DNA from: SHWB01 sp050246875
GTDB taxonomy: Bacteria; Pseudomonadota; Alphaproteobacteria; UBA6615
DNA length: 64,000 nt
Assembly (NCBI GenBank): GCA_050246875.1
Contig: JBFWVF010000004.1
Location: 310,001 to 374,000, forward strand
Direction of reading: 5' to 3'
A program made the translations under genes and the position numbers. Under the pieces are notes generated by a model that ran no database searches, was not told the origin of the DNA, and saw only the letters and a list, made by a program, of their open reading frames with translations. This document shows, in pieces, positions 8,577 to 17,982 of this stretch (positions are counted from its first letter, which is position 1; every line of letters begins with the position of its first letter).

Positions 8577-10724
8577 CTACGCGAGACGGCCATAGGCCGG
8601 ACCGGTGTCGATGTCGCCGGCCGGCAGCCCCGACCGCCACACGCCCCAGGCGGCGGCATAGCCGCGCTCGAGCGCGCCGACGAAGCCCGCCGAATCGAAC
8701 AGCGGCGACGTTGCGCGCGAGGCCGCCAGACGCGCGCGCAGGGCCAGACGCGCACCATCGTCGCGCAGCAGGCGCAGGGCGAGCGCCTCGTAGGCGGTGA
8801 GATCGCCCGTCACCAGCTCCGGCGCACCGGCAGCGGCGACGAGACCGGCGGAGACACGCGAAGCGAAGTGACGACCCTGGGCGACGATCACCGGCACGCC
8901 GGCCCACAGGGCATCGATGGTCGTCGTATGGCCGTTGTAGCGTGCGGTATCGAGCGCAAGGTCGACATGATGGAACCGCGCCATGTGCGCCGCCTTGTCC
9001 GGCAGACGGCGGGCGAACACCAGGCGCGCCGGATCGACCCCGTGGGCCGTCGCGGCCGCGCGGAGACTGGCCTGCGCGGCGCGCTGGGCCTGGGCGAGCC
9101 ACAGCACCGACCCCGGCGCGGCGGCCAGCAGCCGCATCCAGCAGGCGAACACGGTGCGGTCGATCTTGAGCGGCTGGTTGAACGAGGCCAGAACCTTGCC
9201 CGCCGGCGGCAGACCCAGTGCCGCGCGGTCAGGCACGACGCCTGGCAATGGCGCCGTGTCATCGGTCGGCATGTAGGTGTGCGGCATGATCAGCCGCTTC
9301 TCGCGGAACCAGCGTGCCTCGCCGTCCGGTGCGACGGTACGGTCGACGACGACATAGTCGTAGCAGGCTGCGCCCGACGTGCCGGGATAGCCGAGGAAGG
9401 CGATCTGCACCGGCGCCGGCCTCTGGGCGACGATCTCGTGGCGATGCTGCGCCGTCCAACCGGTCAGCTCGACGAGGATATCGACACCGTCGGCATGAAT
9501 GCGGTCGGCCGCCGCGGCATGGCCGAGGTCGCGGATCTCCGCGAAGCTGTCGGCCCCTTCCGCGATGGCCTTCTGGATGCCGTGTCGGTCGCCCGGACCG
9601 TAGGAGTAGACGTTGACGCGAACGTGTCGGCGATCGTGCAGCGCGAACATGCGGCGCACGAGATGACCGACCGGATGGTCGCGGAAATCGTGCGAGAGAT
9701 AGCCAACGACGAGCGGCCGGTTGCCGCCGCTCGCCTGACGCCGCGCCGCGTGGTCGAAGCGCGGCGGAAAACGGCGGGCGATGTCGTCCGACCACGCCTG
9801 CGCGACGCGCAGGTTCTCGGCCGGGTCGTCGGAACGCGCGATGTTGAGGAACGGCGTCTCGGCCGGCGCGCGGCCCTGCGCGATGGCGGCGGCGGTCTGC
9901 TGATCGACCAGCGGCCCGACGGTGTCGGCCTCGTCCCAGGCGCACGCCTGCATCAGGTTGAACAGCAGGTTGTTCGAGGCGTTGCCGTCGGTCGGCCGGA
10001 TGGCGTGGGCGCGGCGGAAGGCGTCGAGCGCGCCGTCATGGTCGGACAGCAGCGACAGCGCCACACCCTTGTTGTAGTGGGCGCTGAAATACTCCGGCCG
10101 CAGCGCGATGGCCTTATCGAGCAACTCGATCGACTCGCGGCGGCGCCCCGGCAACTGCATGATCACGGTGGCGAGGTTGTTGAGGATCTCGGGCGTGTCC
10201 GGCCGCTCGGCCAGCGCCGCGCGGTGCGCCGCCTCGGCCTCCTCGAAACGGCCGAGGGCGCGCAGGAAATTGGCCCAGCGCGAGCGCGTCTCGGGCCGCA
10301 CCGGCTCGATCGCCAGCGCCTGCCGGTAGGCCGCCTCGGCCTCGGCGAAGCGGCCGAGGTCGTGCAGCGAGACGGCACGGATATGGGCAGCGATGGCATT
10401 CTTCGGCTGGCCCTTCAACGCTCTCGCAGCGTGGCCGGCGGCGGCGACGTGATCGCGCCGCTGATGGGCCAGAGCGGCCAGGTTGAAGGCGGCCTCGGCA
10501 TGGCCCGGCGCCACGGCCAGCACACGTGCGAAGGCGCGTTCGGCCTCGCCGAAGCGCCGCCCGGCCTGCAGCGCCCGGCCGAGGACCGTCAGCATCGCCG
10601 GGTCGTCGGGCCGCCGCTTCAGGGCCTGTTCGGCCGCCGCAACGGCGGCGCGATGGTTGCCGGCGGCCAGTTCGCGTGCGGCGTCCGACGGCGGCCCCGC
10701 CGCCACGCGCGGTCCCTGCGCCAT
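8577..10724 (-). CDS. TPR protein with O-GlcNAc-transferase-like (GT41/SPINDLY) domain, copy 1
   Basis: 715 residues. About residues 1-260 are tetratricopeptide repeats. About 330-700 form a GT41-type catalytic region: VGYLSHDFRDHPVGH with the probable catalytic His, ASFNQPLKIDRTVF with the UDP-contacting Lys, and DTARYNGHTTTIDALWAGVP. Bacterial members transfer sugars to protein Ser/Thr or remain uncharacterised. It starts 2 bases after the stop of a longer paralogue, so the two are co-transcribed. No flagellin or other obvious acceptor is encoded nearby. Confidence 0.88.
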   Translation of the reverse strand: MAQGPRVAAGPPSDAARELAAGNHRAAVAAAEQALKRRPDDPAMLTVLGRALQAGRRFGEAERAFARVLAVAPGHAEAAFNLAALAHQRRDHVAAAGHAARALKGQPKNAIAAHIRAVSLHDLGRFAEAEAAYRQALAIEPVRPETRSRWANFLRALGRFEEAEAAHRAALAERPDTPEILNNLATVIMQLPGRRRESIELLDKAIALRPEYFSAHYNKGVALSLLSDHDGALDAFRRAHAIRPTDGNASNNLLFNLMQACAWDEADTVGPLVDQQTAAAIAQGRAPAETPFLNIARSDDPAENLRVAQAWSDDIARRFPPRFDHAARRQASGGNRPLVVGYLSHDFRDHPVGHLVRRMFALHDRRHVRVNVYSYGPGDRHGIQKAIAEGADSFAEIRDLGHAAAADRIHADGVDILVELTGWTAQHRHEIVAQRPAPVQIAFLGYPGTSGAACYDYVVVDRTVAPDGEARWFREKRLIMPHTYMPTDDTAPLPGVVPDRAALGLPPAGKVLASFNQPLKIDRTVFACWMRLLAAAPGSVLWLAQAQRAAQASLRAAATAHGVDPARLVFARRLPDKAAHMARFHHVDLALDTARYNGHTTTIDALWAGVPVIVAQGRHFASRVSAGLVAAAGAPELVTGDLTAYEALALRLLRDDGARLALRARLAASRATSPLFDSAGFVGALERGYAAAWGVWRSGLPAGDIDTGPAYGRLA

Positions 10725-10726
10725 GG

Positions 10727-13120
10727 TCAGGCCACGGCCCGGGCGACGGGCCCGACCGGACCGTCATCGGCGACGACGATGGCGGCGGGCCGGCGTCCTT
10801 CCCGCCAGGTGCCATAGGCACGCGCGATGCCGGCTTCGAGATTGGCGACGAAGCGCCGGGCGTCGAACAGCGGGCAGACATGGCGGGCGACAAGCAGACG
10901 GTTGCGCAGATGGCTGCGGGCGACCCGATCGTGCGCCAGCGCCACGGCACGGTCGACGTAGTCGGGCAGCGTGTCGACGGCCATGTCCGGCAGGCCCGCG
11001 GCGGCGACGATGCCGGACGAAGCCCGGCCGGCGAAGGTCGGCCCGCGCACCGTCAGTACGGGCAGGCCGGCCCACAGCGCATCCACCGTCGTCGAGTGGC
11101 CGCCATAGAGCCGGGTGTCGAGGGCAAGGTCGGCGAGGCGCAGGCGGGCGAGGTGCTGGGCGCGCGTCCGCAGACGCCGGGCACGGACCAGGCGCGTCGG
11201 CGCAATGCCCGCGGCCTCGGCGCGCTGCTGCAGGTTGGCGAAGGCGGCGGAGCCCACCTGCCCCAGCCACAGCACCGACCTGGGCGCCCGACGGAGAATC
11301 TCCATCCACGCCGCGAAGGTTTCCGGGTCGGTCTTGAAGGCCTGGTTGTGGGACGCGAACACGACGGCCTCGTCGGGCAGGTCGAACTCGGCACGGCGGA
11401 AGCGCCAGGCCGACACCTTCTGGCCCGTGTCGGTCGGCATGTAGGTATGCGGCAGGATGATGAGCGTCTCGCTGAAATGCCGGTCGGCCTCCTCCGGCAC
11501 GGCGGCGCGGTCGACCACCATGTAGTCGAAGAAGTCACCCCCGAGCGTGCCCGGAAAGCCGAGCCACGAGATCTGCACCGGCGCCGGCCGCTGCGCCGCG
11601 ATCTCGAGGCGCGTATGCGCCGTCCACCCGGTCAGGTCGACTAGCACGTCGACGCCGTCGTCGTGGATACGCGCGGCGGCCGCGCGGTCGTCCATGTCGC
11701 GCAGGTCGACGAATGCGTCCGCGTCACGCATGAAATCGCGCCGTACGTGCGAACCATCGTCCTTGCCGTAGGAGTAGGCGTGGACGCGAAATCTCGCGCG
11801 GTCGTGCAATGCGAACAGGCCATGCACCTGATGGCCGACGGCGTGGTTGCGGAAATCGTTCGACAGGTAGCCGATGGTGAGCGGTCGCGCTCCGTCGCCG
11901 CGCGCCGCCGGGTCGTGCGTCCATGCCGGCGGGAAGCGGCGGGCGATGTCGCCGGCGCAACTGCGCGCGATGGCGGCGTTGCGTGCCCAGTCGGCGGCGC
12001 GGACAACATTGACGAAGGCCGGCTCGGGCGACGGCCGGCCGGCGGCAAGCGCCTTGTCGACGATGCGGTCGATGCGCGGCCCGAGCGCCGCCGCCTCGTC
12101 CCACAGGCAGGCGTGCCGAAGCTGATAGCCGAGCATCGGCAAGGCCTGGGCGTGCTCCGGATCGGCGGCGACGGCGTCGCGGTAGGCGGCGATGGAGGGC
12201 TCGAGGCGTTCGAGGGTCTGCAGTGCGGCGCCACGGTTGAAATGGGCGTCGGCCATGTCCGGCTTGAGGGCCACGGCACGCTCGAGGGCGACCAGCGCGT
12301 CCTCGGCCCGTCCCGGCAGACCGAGCAGCAGCGCCCCGAGGTTGTTCCACAGCAAAGGCGCATCGGGTGCCGCCTCAAGCCCCCTGCGATAGGTCGCCTC
12401 GGCCTCGGCGGGCCGGCCGCGCGAGGCGAGCAGCCGGCCGAGATCGGCCATCGCCGCCGCCGCTTCGGGATCGGCCTCGGTCACGCGCCGGAACGCCGCC
12501 TCGGCCTCCGCGTCGCGGCCGAGGCGCTGCAGCGACAGCGCCCGGCCGTAGTTGGCGGCGAGGTGGTCGGGCTTCGCCGCCACGGCGAGATCGGCGGCAG
12601 CCAGCGCGCCCCACCAGTCGCCCGCCGCGAACAGCAGGGTGGCGAGGCCGAGGGCCGCCTCGAAATGCGTCGGCTTGAGCGCCACGGCACGACGCCAGGC
12701 GGCGATGGCGGCCGGCGTATCGTTGCGCTGGCGAGCGAGGCTGCCGAGGTTGAACTGCGCTTCCGCGTCGTCCGGGTCGAGCGTCGTTGCGCGCGCGAAC
12801 GCCTCCTCGGCCTGCTTCGGATGGCCGGCCTGGATCAGCGCTACGCCCAGATTGTTCCACCAGCCGGCCCGCTCCGGCTCGACCCGCACCGCCAGGCGGA
12901 ACAGCCGCACCGCGTCGGCCGGACGCGACACCTGCAAGGCCAGCAGGCCGAACATCGACAGCGCCTCGCCGTGGCGCGGATCGGCGCGCAGAGCCTCCTG
13001 ATAGGCGTCGTGTGCCGCCTGCACCCGGCCCGCCTGATGATGCTCGACGGCGGCCGCGAAGTGACGCGCCGCCTCCTCGGGCCTCGCCGGGGCCCGCTGC
13101 CGTGTAATAGTCTCCGCCAT
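10727..13120 (-). CDS. TPR protein with O-GlcNAc-transferase-like (GT41/SPINDLY) domain, copy 2
   Basis: 797 residues from the ATG at 13120. A GTG at 13180 is in frame, but it sits in the ribosome-binding region of the divergent gene. There are about nine TPR units in residues 15-360, followed by the GT41 region with IGYLSNDFRNHAVGH, ASHNQAFKTDPETF and DTRLYGGHSTTVDALWAGLP, so all the motifs expected of an active enzyme are present. It is first in a leftward operon with copy 1. The partners differ mainly in the length of the TPR arm, which usually sets protein-acceptor choice. Confidence 0.88.
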   Translation of the reverse strand: MAETITRQRAPARPEEAARHFAAAVEHHQAGRVQAAHDAYQEALRADPRHGEALSMFGLLALQVSRPADAVRLFRLAVRVEPERAGWWNNLGVALIQAGHPKQAEEAFARATTLDPDDAEAQFNLGSLARQRNDTPAAIAAWRRAVALKPTHFEAALGLATLLFAAGDWWGALAAADLAVAAKPDHLAANYGRALSLQRLGRDAEAEAAFRRVTEADPEAAAAMADLGRLLASRGRPAEAEATYRRGLEAAPDAPLLWNNLGALLLGLPGRAEDALVALERAVALKPDMADAHFNRGAALQTLERLEPSIAAYRDAVAADPEHAQALPMLGYQLRHACLWDEAAALGPRIDRIVDKALAAGRPSPEPAFVNVVRAADWARNAAIARSCAGDIARRFPPAWTHDPAARGDGARPLTIGYLSNDFRNHAVGHQVHGLFALHDRARFRVHAYSYGKDDGSHVRRDFMRDADAFVDLRDMDDRAAAARIHDDGVDVLVDLTGWTAHTRLEIAAQRPAPVQISWLGFPGTLGGDFFDYMVVDRAAVPEEADRHFSETLIILPHTYMPTDTGQKVSAWRFRRAEFDLPDEAVVFASHNQAFKTDPETFAAWMEILRRAPRSVLWLGQVGSAAFANLQQRAEAAGIAPTRLVRARRLRTRAQHLARLRLADLALDTRLYGGHSTTVDALWAGLPVLTVRGPTFAGRASSGIVAAAGLPDMAVDTLPDYVDRAVALAHDRVARSHLRNRLLVARHVCPLFDARRFVANLEAGIARAYGTWREGRRPAAIVVADDGPVGPVARAVA

Positions 13121-13185
13121 CGCCCGGCCGTTATTCCATTGCCGGGGCCTGTTCGCCAAGAGAATGTCCCGGGAGGACACGTGCC

Positions 13186-14079
13186 ATGCCGCGGTACAAC
13201 GGTCCGGTCATCGACACCCACCACCACCTGTGGCGCGCCGACAACGGCTTCATCACCGCCCCCGTGGGCGCCCGCATGTATGCCGAGGATGCCGCGCCGA
13301 TCCGCCGCCCCTACCCGGTCGAGGAACTGATCGAGGATTTCGCCGGCCACAACGTCGTCAAGTCGGTGCACGTCCAGACCAACGGCTATGCAGACCCGAT
13401 GGACGAGCCGCGCTGGCTGCAGCAGACCGCCGACCGCGCCGGCTATCCGCACGCCATCGTCCCCTACGCCGACATGACCGACCCGAATCTCGGCCGCCAT
13501 CTCGACGCGCTGGCCAAGCTGCCGAACGTGCGCGGCGTGCGCCACCAGCTCTGCTGGGACGTGAAGGTGAAGAACCGCTACGTCGACCGGCCGGACCTGT
13601 GCTGGACGCCCGAGTTCCGCCGCGGCGTCGCCATGCTGAAGGACTACGACTTCAGCTTCGACCTGCAGGGCTTCCCGCTGCAGTTCTCCGGCTTCGCCGA
13701 CCTCGTGCGCGCCAACCCGAAGACCAGGTTCGCGCTGATCCACGCCGGCCATATCGAGGACACCAGCGCCGAGGGCATCGCCTACTGGCGCGACGGCCTG
13801 CGCTGGCTGGTCGACCTGCCGAACCTGCACATCAAGTGTTCGGGTCTCAACATGTTCGCCCGCAACCTCGACCCGGCGCGCATCTACATCGCGCTGGCGA
13901 CGGTGATCGACATGTTCGGGCTCGACCGCTGCTTCTACGGCAGCAATTTCCCGATGGAGAAGATCTGGGTCACCTACGACGCCTACATCTCCACCTACAA
14001 GGACGCGCTTGCCCATATGTCGGAAGCCGACCAGCGCGCGTTCTTCCACGACAACGGCGCGAAGTTCTACCGCATCTGA
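13186..14079 (+). CDS. Amidohydrolase family protein (amidohydrolase-2 type)
   Basis: 297 residues, with GGGAGGAC ahead of the ATG. The N-terminal metal motif is IDTHHHLW (about residues 9-16), the barrel His is in LIHAGH, and the C-terminal GSNFPMEK segment carries the position usually held by the metal-binding Asp/Asn (about 255-262). These marks fit the lactonase/decarboxylase branch (2-pyrone-4,6-dicarboxylate-hydrolase-like). Divergent from the glycosyltransferase operon by 65 bases and convergent with an esterase gene. Confidence 0.82.
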   Translation: MPRYNGPVIDTHHHLWRADNGFITAPVGARMYAEDAAPIRRPYPVEELIEDFAGHNVVKSVHVQTNGYADPMDEPRWLQQTADRAGYPHAIVPYADMTDPNLGRHLDALAKLPNVRGVRHQLCWDVKVKNRYVDRPDLCWTPEFRRGVAMLKDYDFSFDLQGFPLQFSGFADLVRANPKTRFALIHAGHIEDTSAEGIAYWRDGLRWLVDLPNLHIKCSGLNMFARNLDPARIYIALATVIDMFGLDRCFYGSNFPMEKIWVTYDAYISTYKDALAHMSEADQRAFFHDNGAKFYRI

Positions 14080-14093
14080 CGCACGCTCCCCGA

Positions 14094-15038
14094 TCAGCGC
14101 CCGAAAGCCGCCTTCAGGGCGGCGATCGAGCGCGCAAGGGCGGCACCCGAGGCGTCGATCAGCTTGCCGTAGTGCCAGTAGCCATGGACCATGCCCTCCA
14201 TGCAGGCATAGTCGACCGGCACGCCGGCGGCGGCGAGGCGGTCGGCGTAGCGGCGGCCGTCGTCGCGCAACGGGTCGAACTCGGCGGTGATGATCTGCGC
14301 CGGCGGCAGGCCGGCGAGGTCCGGCTCCAGCGCCGGCGACAGGCGCCGGTCGGCCCGGTCGGTGCCGGCGGGCACGTATTGCGCGCGGTACCACTCGACC
14401 TGCGCGCGGGTGAGGAAATACTCCTCGTCGAGCAGCGCGTAGGACGGTTCGCCCTGAACGAAGAACACGTCCGTCCACGGGTAGATCAGCATCTGGTAGG
14501 CAAGCCTCGGCCCGCCCTCCCGACGTGCCTGCTGCGCCATCACCGCGGCGAGGTTGCCGCCGGCGCTCTCGCCGCCGACGGCGATGCGCGCCGGATCGCC
14601 GCCGAGGCGTGCTGCGTTGTCCGCGAGCCAGCGCAGGCCGGCCCAGCAATCCTCCGGCGCGGCGGGAAAGGGATGCTCGGGCGCCATGCGATAATCGACC
14701 GAGGCGACGATGCAGGGCACGTCGCGGCTGAGTAGCCGACATTGCGGGTCGCGGCTCTCGATGGAGCCAATGACGAAGCCGCCGCCATGGATGAAGTAGA
14801 GCATCGGCAACGCCCCCGCATGGCCGCTACCGGGGTGGTAGAGGCGCAGGCGGATGGCGCCGCGCGGCCCCGGCACCTCGACATCCTCGACCCTGCCGAT
14901 CTCTGCCGGATCGAAGTTGAGCGGCTCGATGAAGCGGTCGTAGGCCGCCCGCGCCTCGGCCGGCGGCAGGGCACGCAGCGGCAACGGCGCGGCGGCGAGG
15001 CGGTCGAGCAGGGCGCGGGCCTGCGGGTGGACGGGCAT
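14094..15038 (-). CDS. Alpha/beta hydrolase, hormone-sensitive-lipase family esterase
   Basis: 314 residues if the second of two adjacent ATGs is used (15038; GGAGG is better spaced for it than for 15041). HSL-type oxyanion motif HGGG at residues 84-87, nucleophile Ser158 in GESAGG, the acid in EFDPLRDDG and His in MVHGYWHYG. No signal peptide is seen, so it should be a cytoplasmic carboxylesterase. It reads away from the FadJ-like gene across a 120-base divergent spacer. Confidence 0.88.
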   Translation of the reverse strand: MPVHPQARALLDRLAAAPLPLRALPPAEARAAYDRFIEPLNFDPAEIGRVEDVEVPGPRGAIRLRLYHPGSGHAGALPMLYFIHGGGFVIGSIESRDPQCRLLSRDVPCIVASVDYRMAPEHPFPAAPEDCWAGLRWLADNAARLGGDPARIAVGGESAGGNLAAVMAQQARREGGPRLAYQMLIYPWTDVFFVQGEPSYALLDEEYFLTRAQVEWYRAQYVPAGTDRADRRLSPALEPDLAGLPPAQIITAEFDPLRDDGRRYADRLAAAGVPVDYACMEGMVHGYWHYGKLIDASGAALARSIAALKAAFGR

Positions 15039-15159
15039 CATCACCTCCGGCTGGTTCGGCCACTCTAGCCACTGCCCGGCGGGGCGCACAGGCGGGCGAT
15101 TGCGCCGGCCGGCGAAGGCCTGTATCTCCGACCGGCCCATTGCCAGCGGGGAGGCGGAT

Positions 15160-17268
15160 ATGGCGGTACGGACGGAGACGCGCGGCGCGGTCGGCGTCAT
15201 CACCCTCGACAATCCGCCGGTCAATGCCTTCGACCAGGCGCTGCGGCAGGGCCTCTTCGACGCCATAGCGAAGCTCGATGGCGAGCCGGCGGTGAAGGCC
15301 ATCGTCATCGCCTGCGCCGGGCGCACCTTCGCCGCCGGCGCCGACATCAACGAATTCGACGGCGGCGTCGCCGCGCCGCACCACCGCGACGTCTTCAACC
15401 GCGTCGAGCAGGCCTCGAAGCCGGTCGTGGCAGCGCTGTTCGGCACCACGCTGGGCGCCGGCCTCGAACTCGCCGTCGCCTGCCACTGGCGCGTCGCCAC
15501 CGCGGACGCGCGGCTGGGCCTGCCGGAGATCAATCTCGGCATCGTGCCGGGCGCCGGCGGCACGCAGCGCCTGCCGCGCCTCGTCGGCGTGCGCAAGGCG
15601 ATGGACATGCTGGTCACCGGCACGCCGGTGGGCGCGGCCGAGGCGCAGGCCGACGGTCTCGTCGACGCCATCGTGCCGGCGCCGGCGGTCGACGGCGCCG
15701 TTGCCTTCGCCGAGGCGCTGGTCCGCGACGGCAAGGCGCCGCGCCGCACCGCCGACAGCACGTTGGATGCTTCCGGGCTGGAGGAGGCCATCGCGGCGTC
15801 ACTCAAGGCCGCCGGCCGCCGCCTCGCCGGCCGCACCACGCAGCACGGCAATGCCGAGGCCGTACGTGCCGCCGCAACCCTGCCCTTCACCACCGGCATG
15901 GTGCGCGAGAAGGAAATCTCCGACGTCTCCCTCGCCAGCGCCGAATCGAAGGCGCTGCGTCACCTCTTCCTCGCCGAGCGCCGGGTCGCGCGCGTTCCCG
16001 GCCTGTCGCGCGACGTGGCACCGCTGCCACTGGGCCGCATCGCCATCATCGGCGGCGGCACGATGGGCTCCGGCATCGCCACCTCCTGCGTCAACGCCGG
16101 CCTGCCGGTGACGATGCTGGAGACGGACGCGGCGCGCGTCGAGCGAAGCCTCGGCCTCGTGCGCGGCAACCTCGATGCGGCGGTCAAGCGCGGCCTCATC
16201 ACGGCCGACGAGGCGGCAAAGCGCGGCGCGCTGATCACTGGCACAACCAGCTACGCCGACCTCGCCGCCGCCGACCTCGTGATCGAGGCGGTGTTCGAGA
16301 ACATGGAGGTGAAGAAGAAGGTCTTCGCCGAACTCGACAAGCACGCCCGAGCCGGCGCCGTCCTCGCCACCAACACCTCGACGCTCGACATCGACGAGAT
16401 CGCGGCGGTGACGAAGCGGCCGGAGGCGGTGCTCGGCCTGCACTTCTTCGCACCCGCCCACGTCATGCGCCTGCTCGAGATCGTGCGCGCGGCGAAGACC
16501 GATCCAGCGGTGCTCGCCACCGGCGTCGACCTGGCGAAGAAGCTGCGCAAGGTCGGCGTCGTCGTCGGCGTCTGCTTCGGTTTTGCCGGCAACCGCATGT
16601 TCATTGACGGCTACATGCGCGAGGTCGAGGTGCTGCTGCTGGAGGGCGCGGCGCCGGAGCGCATCGACAGGGCGCTGACCGACTGGGGCATGGCCATGGG
16701 GCCCAACGGCGTCAACGACCTGTCGGGCACCGACATCCTCGCCGACGTGCGCGCCCAGCTCCTGGCGCGCGAGCACCGGCCGGAGCCGTATCTGGTCGTC
16801 ACGCCCGAACTGGCTAAGGCTGGACGGCTCGGCATCAAGGCCGGCAAGGGTGTCTACCGCTACGGCGAGGACGGCCGCACGCCGCACCCCGACCCGGAGA
16901 CGGCGGCGATCATCCGCCGCGTCGCCGAGGAACGCCAGGTGCGCCAGCGCAGCGACATCACCGATGACGAGATCGTCGAGCGCACCGTCCTGCAACTCGT
17001 CAATGTCGGCGCGCAGCTTCTCGACGAGGGCATCGCCGCGCGGCCGTCCGACCTCGACGTCATCTTCGCCACCGGCTATGGCCTCGGCCGCCATCGCGGC
17101 GGCCCGATGCACTATGCCGATCAGATCGGCCTGCGGCAGGTTCTCGCCCGCATGCGCCACTGGCAGGAGCGCTACGGCGAGCCCTGGCGCCCGGCACCGT
17201 TGATCGAGCGGCTGGTGCAACAGAAGAAGAGCTTCGCCGACCTCGACCGCGAGTCGCTGAAGGACTGA
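15160..17268 (+). CDS. Bifunctional enoyl-CoA hydratase / 3-hydroxyacyl-CoA dehydrogenase (FadJ-like)
   Basis: 702 residues starting at the ATG at 15160 with GGGGAGG before it. The crotonase domain (about 1-190) has FAAGADINEF and LPEINLGIVPGAGG with both catalytic glutamate positions. The NAD domain has GGGTMGSGIA at about 298, and the dehydrogenase His lies in GLHFFAPAHV (about 427-436), followed by two 3HCDH C-terminal repeats. It performs the hydration and oxidation steps of beta-oxidation. No thiolase gene is adjacent. An inverted REP pair follows the gene. Confidence 0.92.
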   Translation: MAVRTETRGAVGVITLDNPPVNAFDQALRQGLFDAIAKLDGEPAVKAIVIACAGRTFAAGADINEFDGGVAAPHHRDVFNRVEQASKPVVAALFGTTLGAGLELAVACHWRVATADARLGLPEINLGIVPGAGGTQRLPRLVGVRKAMDMLVTGTPVGAAEAQADGLVDAIVPAPAVDGAVAFAEALVRDGKAPRRTADSTLDASGLEEAIAASLKAAGRRLAGRTTQHGNAEAVRAAATLPFTTGMVREKEISDVSLASAESKALRHLFLAERRVARVPGLSRDVAPLPLGRIAIIGGGTMGSGIATSCVNAGLPVTMLETDAARVERSLGLVRGNLDAAVKRGLITADEAAKRGALITGTTSYADLAAADLVIEAVFENMEVKKKVFAELDKHARAGAVLATNTSTLDIDEIAAVTKRPEAVLGLHFFAPAHVMRLLEIVRAAKTDPAVLATGVDLAKKLRKVGVVVGVCFGFAGNRMFIDGYMREVEVLLLEGAAPERIDRALTDWGMAMGPNGVNDLSGTDILADVRAQLLAREHRPEPYLVVTPELAKAGRLGIKAGKGVYRYGEDGRTPHPDPETAAIIRRVAEERQVRQRSDITDDEIVERTVLQLVNVGAQLLDEGIAARPSDLDVIFATGYGLGRHRGGPMHYADQIGLRQVLARMRHWQERYGEPWRPAPLIERLVQQKKSFADLDRESLKD

Positions 17269-17283
17269 GCGCGCCGCGAGGCG

Positions 17284-17313
17284 CCCTCGTCCTTCGACAG
17301 GCTCAGGACGAGG
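17284..17313. repeat. REP-like palindrome, copy 3
   Basis: Unit with core TCCTTCGACAGGCTCAGGA, like those at 1403 and 1464. Lies just past the stop of the FadJ-like gene. Confidence 0.75.
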
Positions 17314-17371
17314 ACGGTCGGTAGCGACGGTGCGCCGGCGGCAGTCCATGCCGGCCGCGCCTTCCCACTAT

Positions 17372-17400
17372 CCTCGTCCTGAGCCTGTCGAAGGACGGGG
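17372..17400. repeat. REP-like palindrome, copy 4 (inverted to copy 3)
   Basis: Core CCTGAGCCTGTCGAAGGA in the opposite orientation to copy 3, 58 bases away. Like the first pair, it sits between two convergent genes. Confidence 0.75.
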
Positions 17401-17440
17401 ATGCAACACGAACGGCGGCGCGGCTTCGTCCGCGCGCAGG

Positions 17441-17860
17441 CTACTTCGGCTTCTCGACGATGCCGAGCTGGACGAGATAACCGAGCGTATCGAACTCGTC
17501 CCATTCCTCGACGACCTGTCCGTCGCGGATGCGCATGACGTTGTAGGTGACGCTGTCGAACTTCCTGCCGCTCGCCGGCCGGCCCATGTAGGGGCCGTCC
17601 TGGGTGCCGGTGATCCGCAGCCAGTTGAACAGCATGTCCCCCTCGGCGATCTGCATGACCACCACGGGGTTGAAATCGGGGAAGGCCTGCTTCACCGCCG
17701 CCTGGCCGCGCACATGGGCGGCCTTGTCGACCGGTCCCGGCAGCAGCGGGTAGTGGAAGACGTGGTCCTCGCTCATCAGGTCGGCGACCGCCTGCAGGTT
17801 GCCCTTGCCGAACTCCTCGAAGAACTTGCGGCCGACCGCCTTGATGTCCTCGTTCGCCAT
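17441..17860 (-). CDS. SnoaL-like / nuclear transport factor 2 fold protein
   Basis: 139 residues, the usual size of an NTF2-like cone. It has the N-terminal helix with FFEEFGKGNLQAVADLMSEDHVFH, then a central strand (VVVMQIAEGDMLFNWLRITGT) and a C-terminal VVEEWDEFDTLGYLVQLG typical of SnoaL-type ester-cyclase-like proteins. No catalytic assignment is possible; such proteins act on small hydrophobic ligands or have unknown roles. Single gene, divergent from a lipoprotein gene. Confidence 0.75.
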   Translation of the reverse strand: MANEDIKAVGRKFFEEFGKGNLQAVADLMSEDHVFHYPLLPGPVDKAAHVRGQAAVKQAFPDFNPVVVMQIAEGDMLFNWLRITGTQDGPYMGRPASGRKFDSVTYNVMRIRDGQVVEEWDEFDTLGYLVQLGIVEKPK

Positions 17861-17982
17861 GCCGGTTCACTCCTTCCGTGCCGGCCGCACCATAGCCGCT
17901 GCCGGCCTTGCCGGCGAGTAGCGCATACTGGCGGCGACGCGGCGCACTGCTCTAGGATCATCCGGTCTGTCGGAGGATGGTC

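Noticed and set aside
8340..10817. 825-codon open frame on the plus strand
   Set aside because: Antisense shadow of the TPR-glycosyltransferase gene. Composition is Arg/Gly/Ala-rich without domains, as expected from high-GC antisense frames.
12841..14742. 633-codon minus-strand frame
   Set aside because: Joins antisense of the amidohydrolase with off-frame parts of the esterase and glycosyltransferase; no protein features.
17977..17982. Earlier ATG for the lipoprotein gene
   Set aside because: It overlaps its own GGAGG site; the ATG at 17983 has correct spacing and a normal lipoprotein signal.
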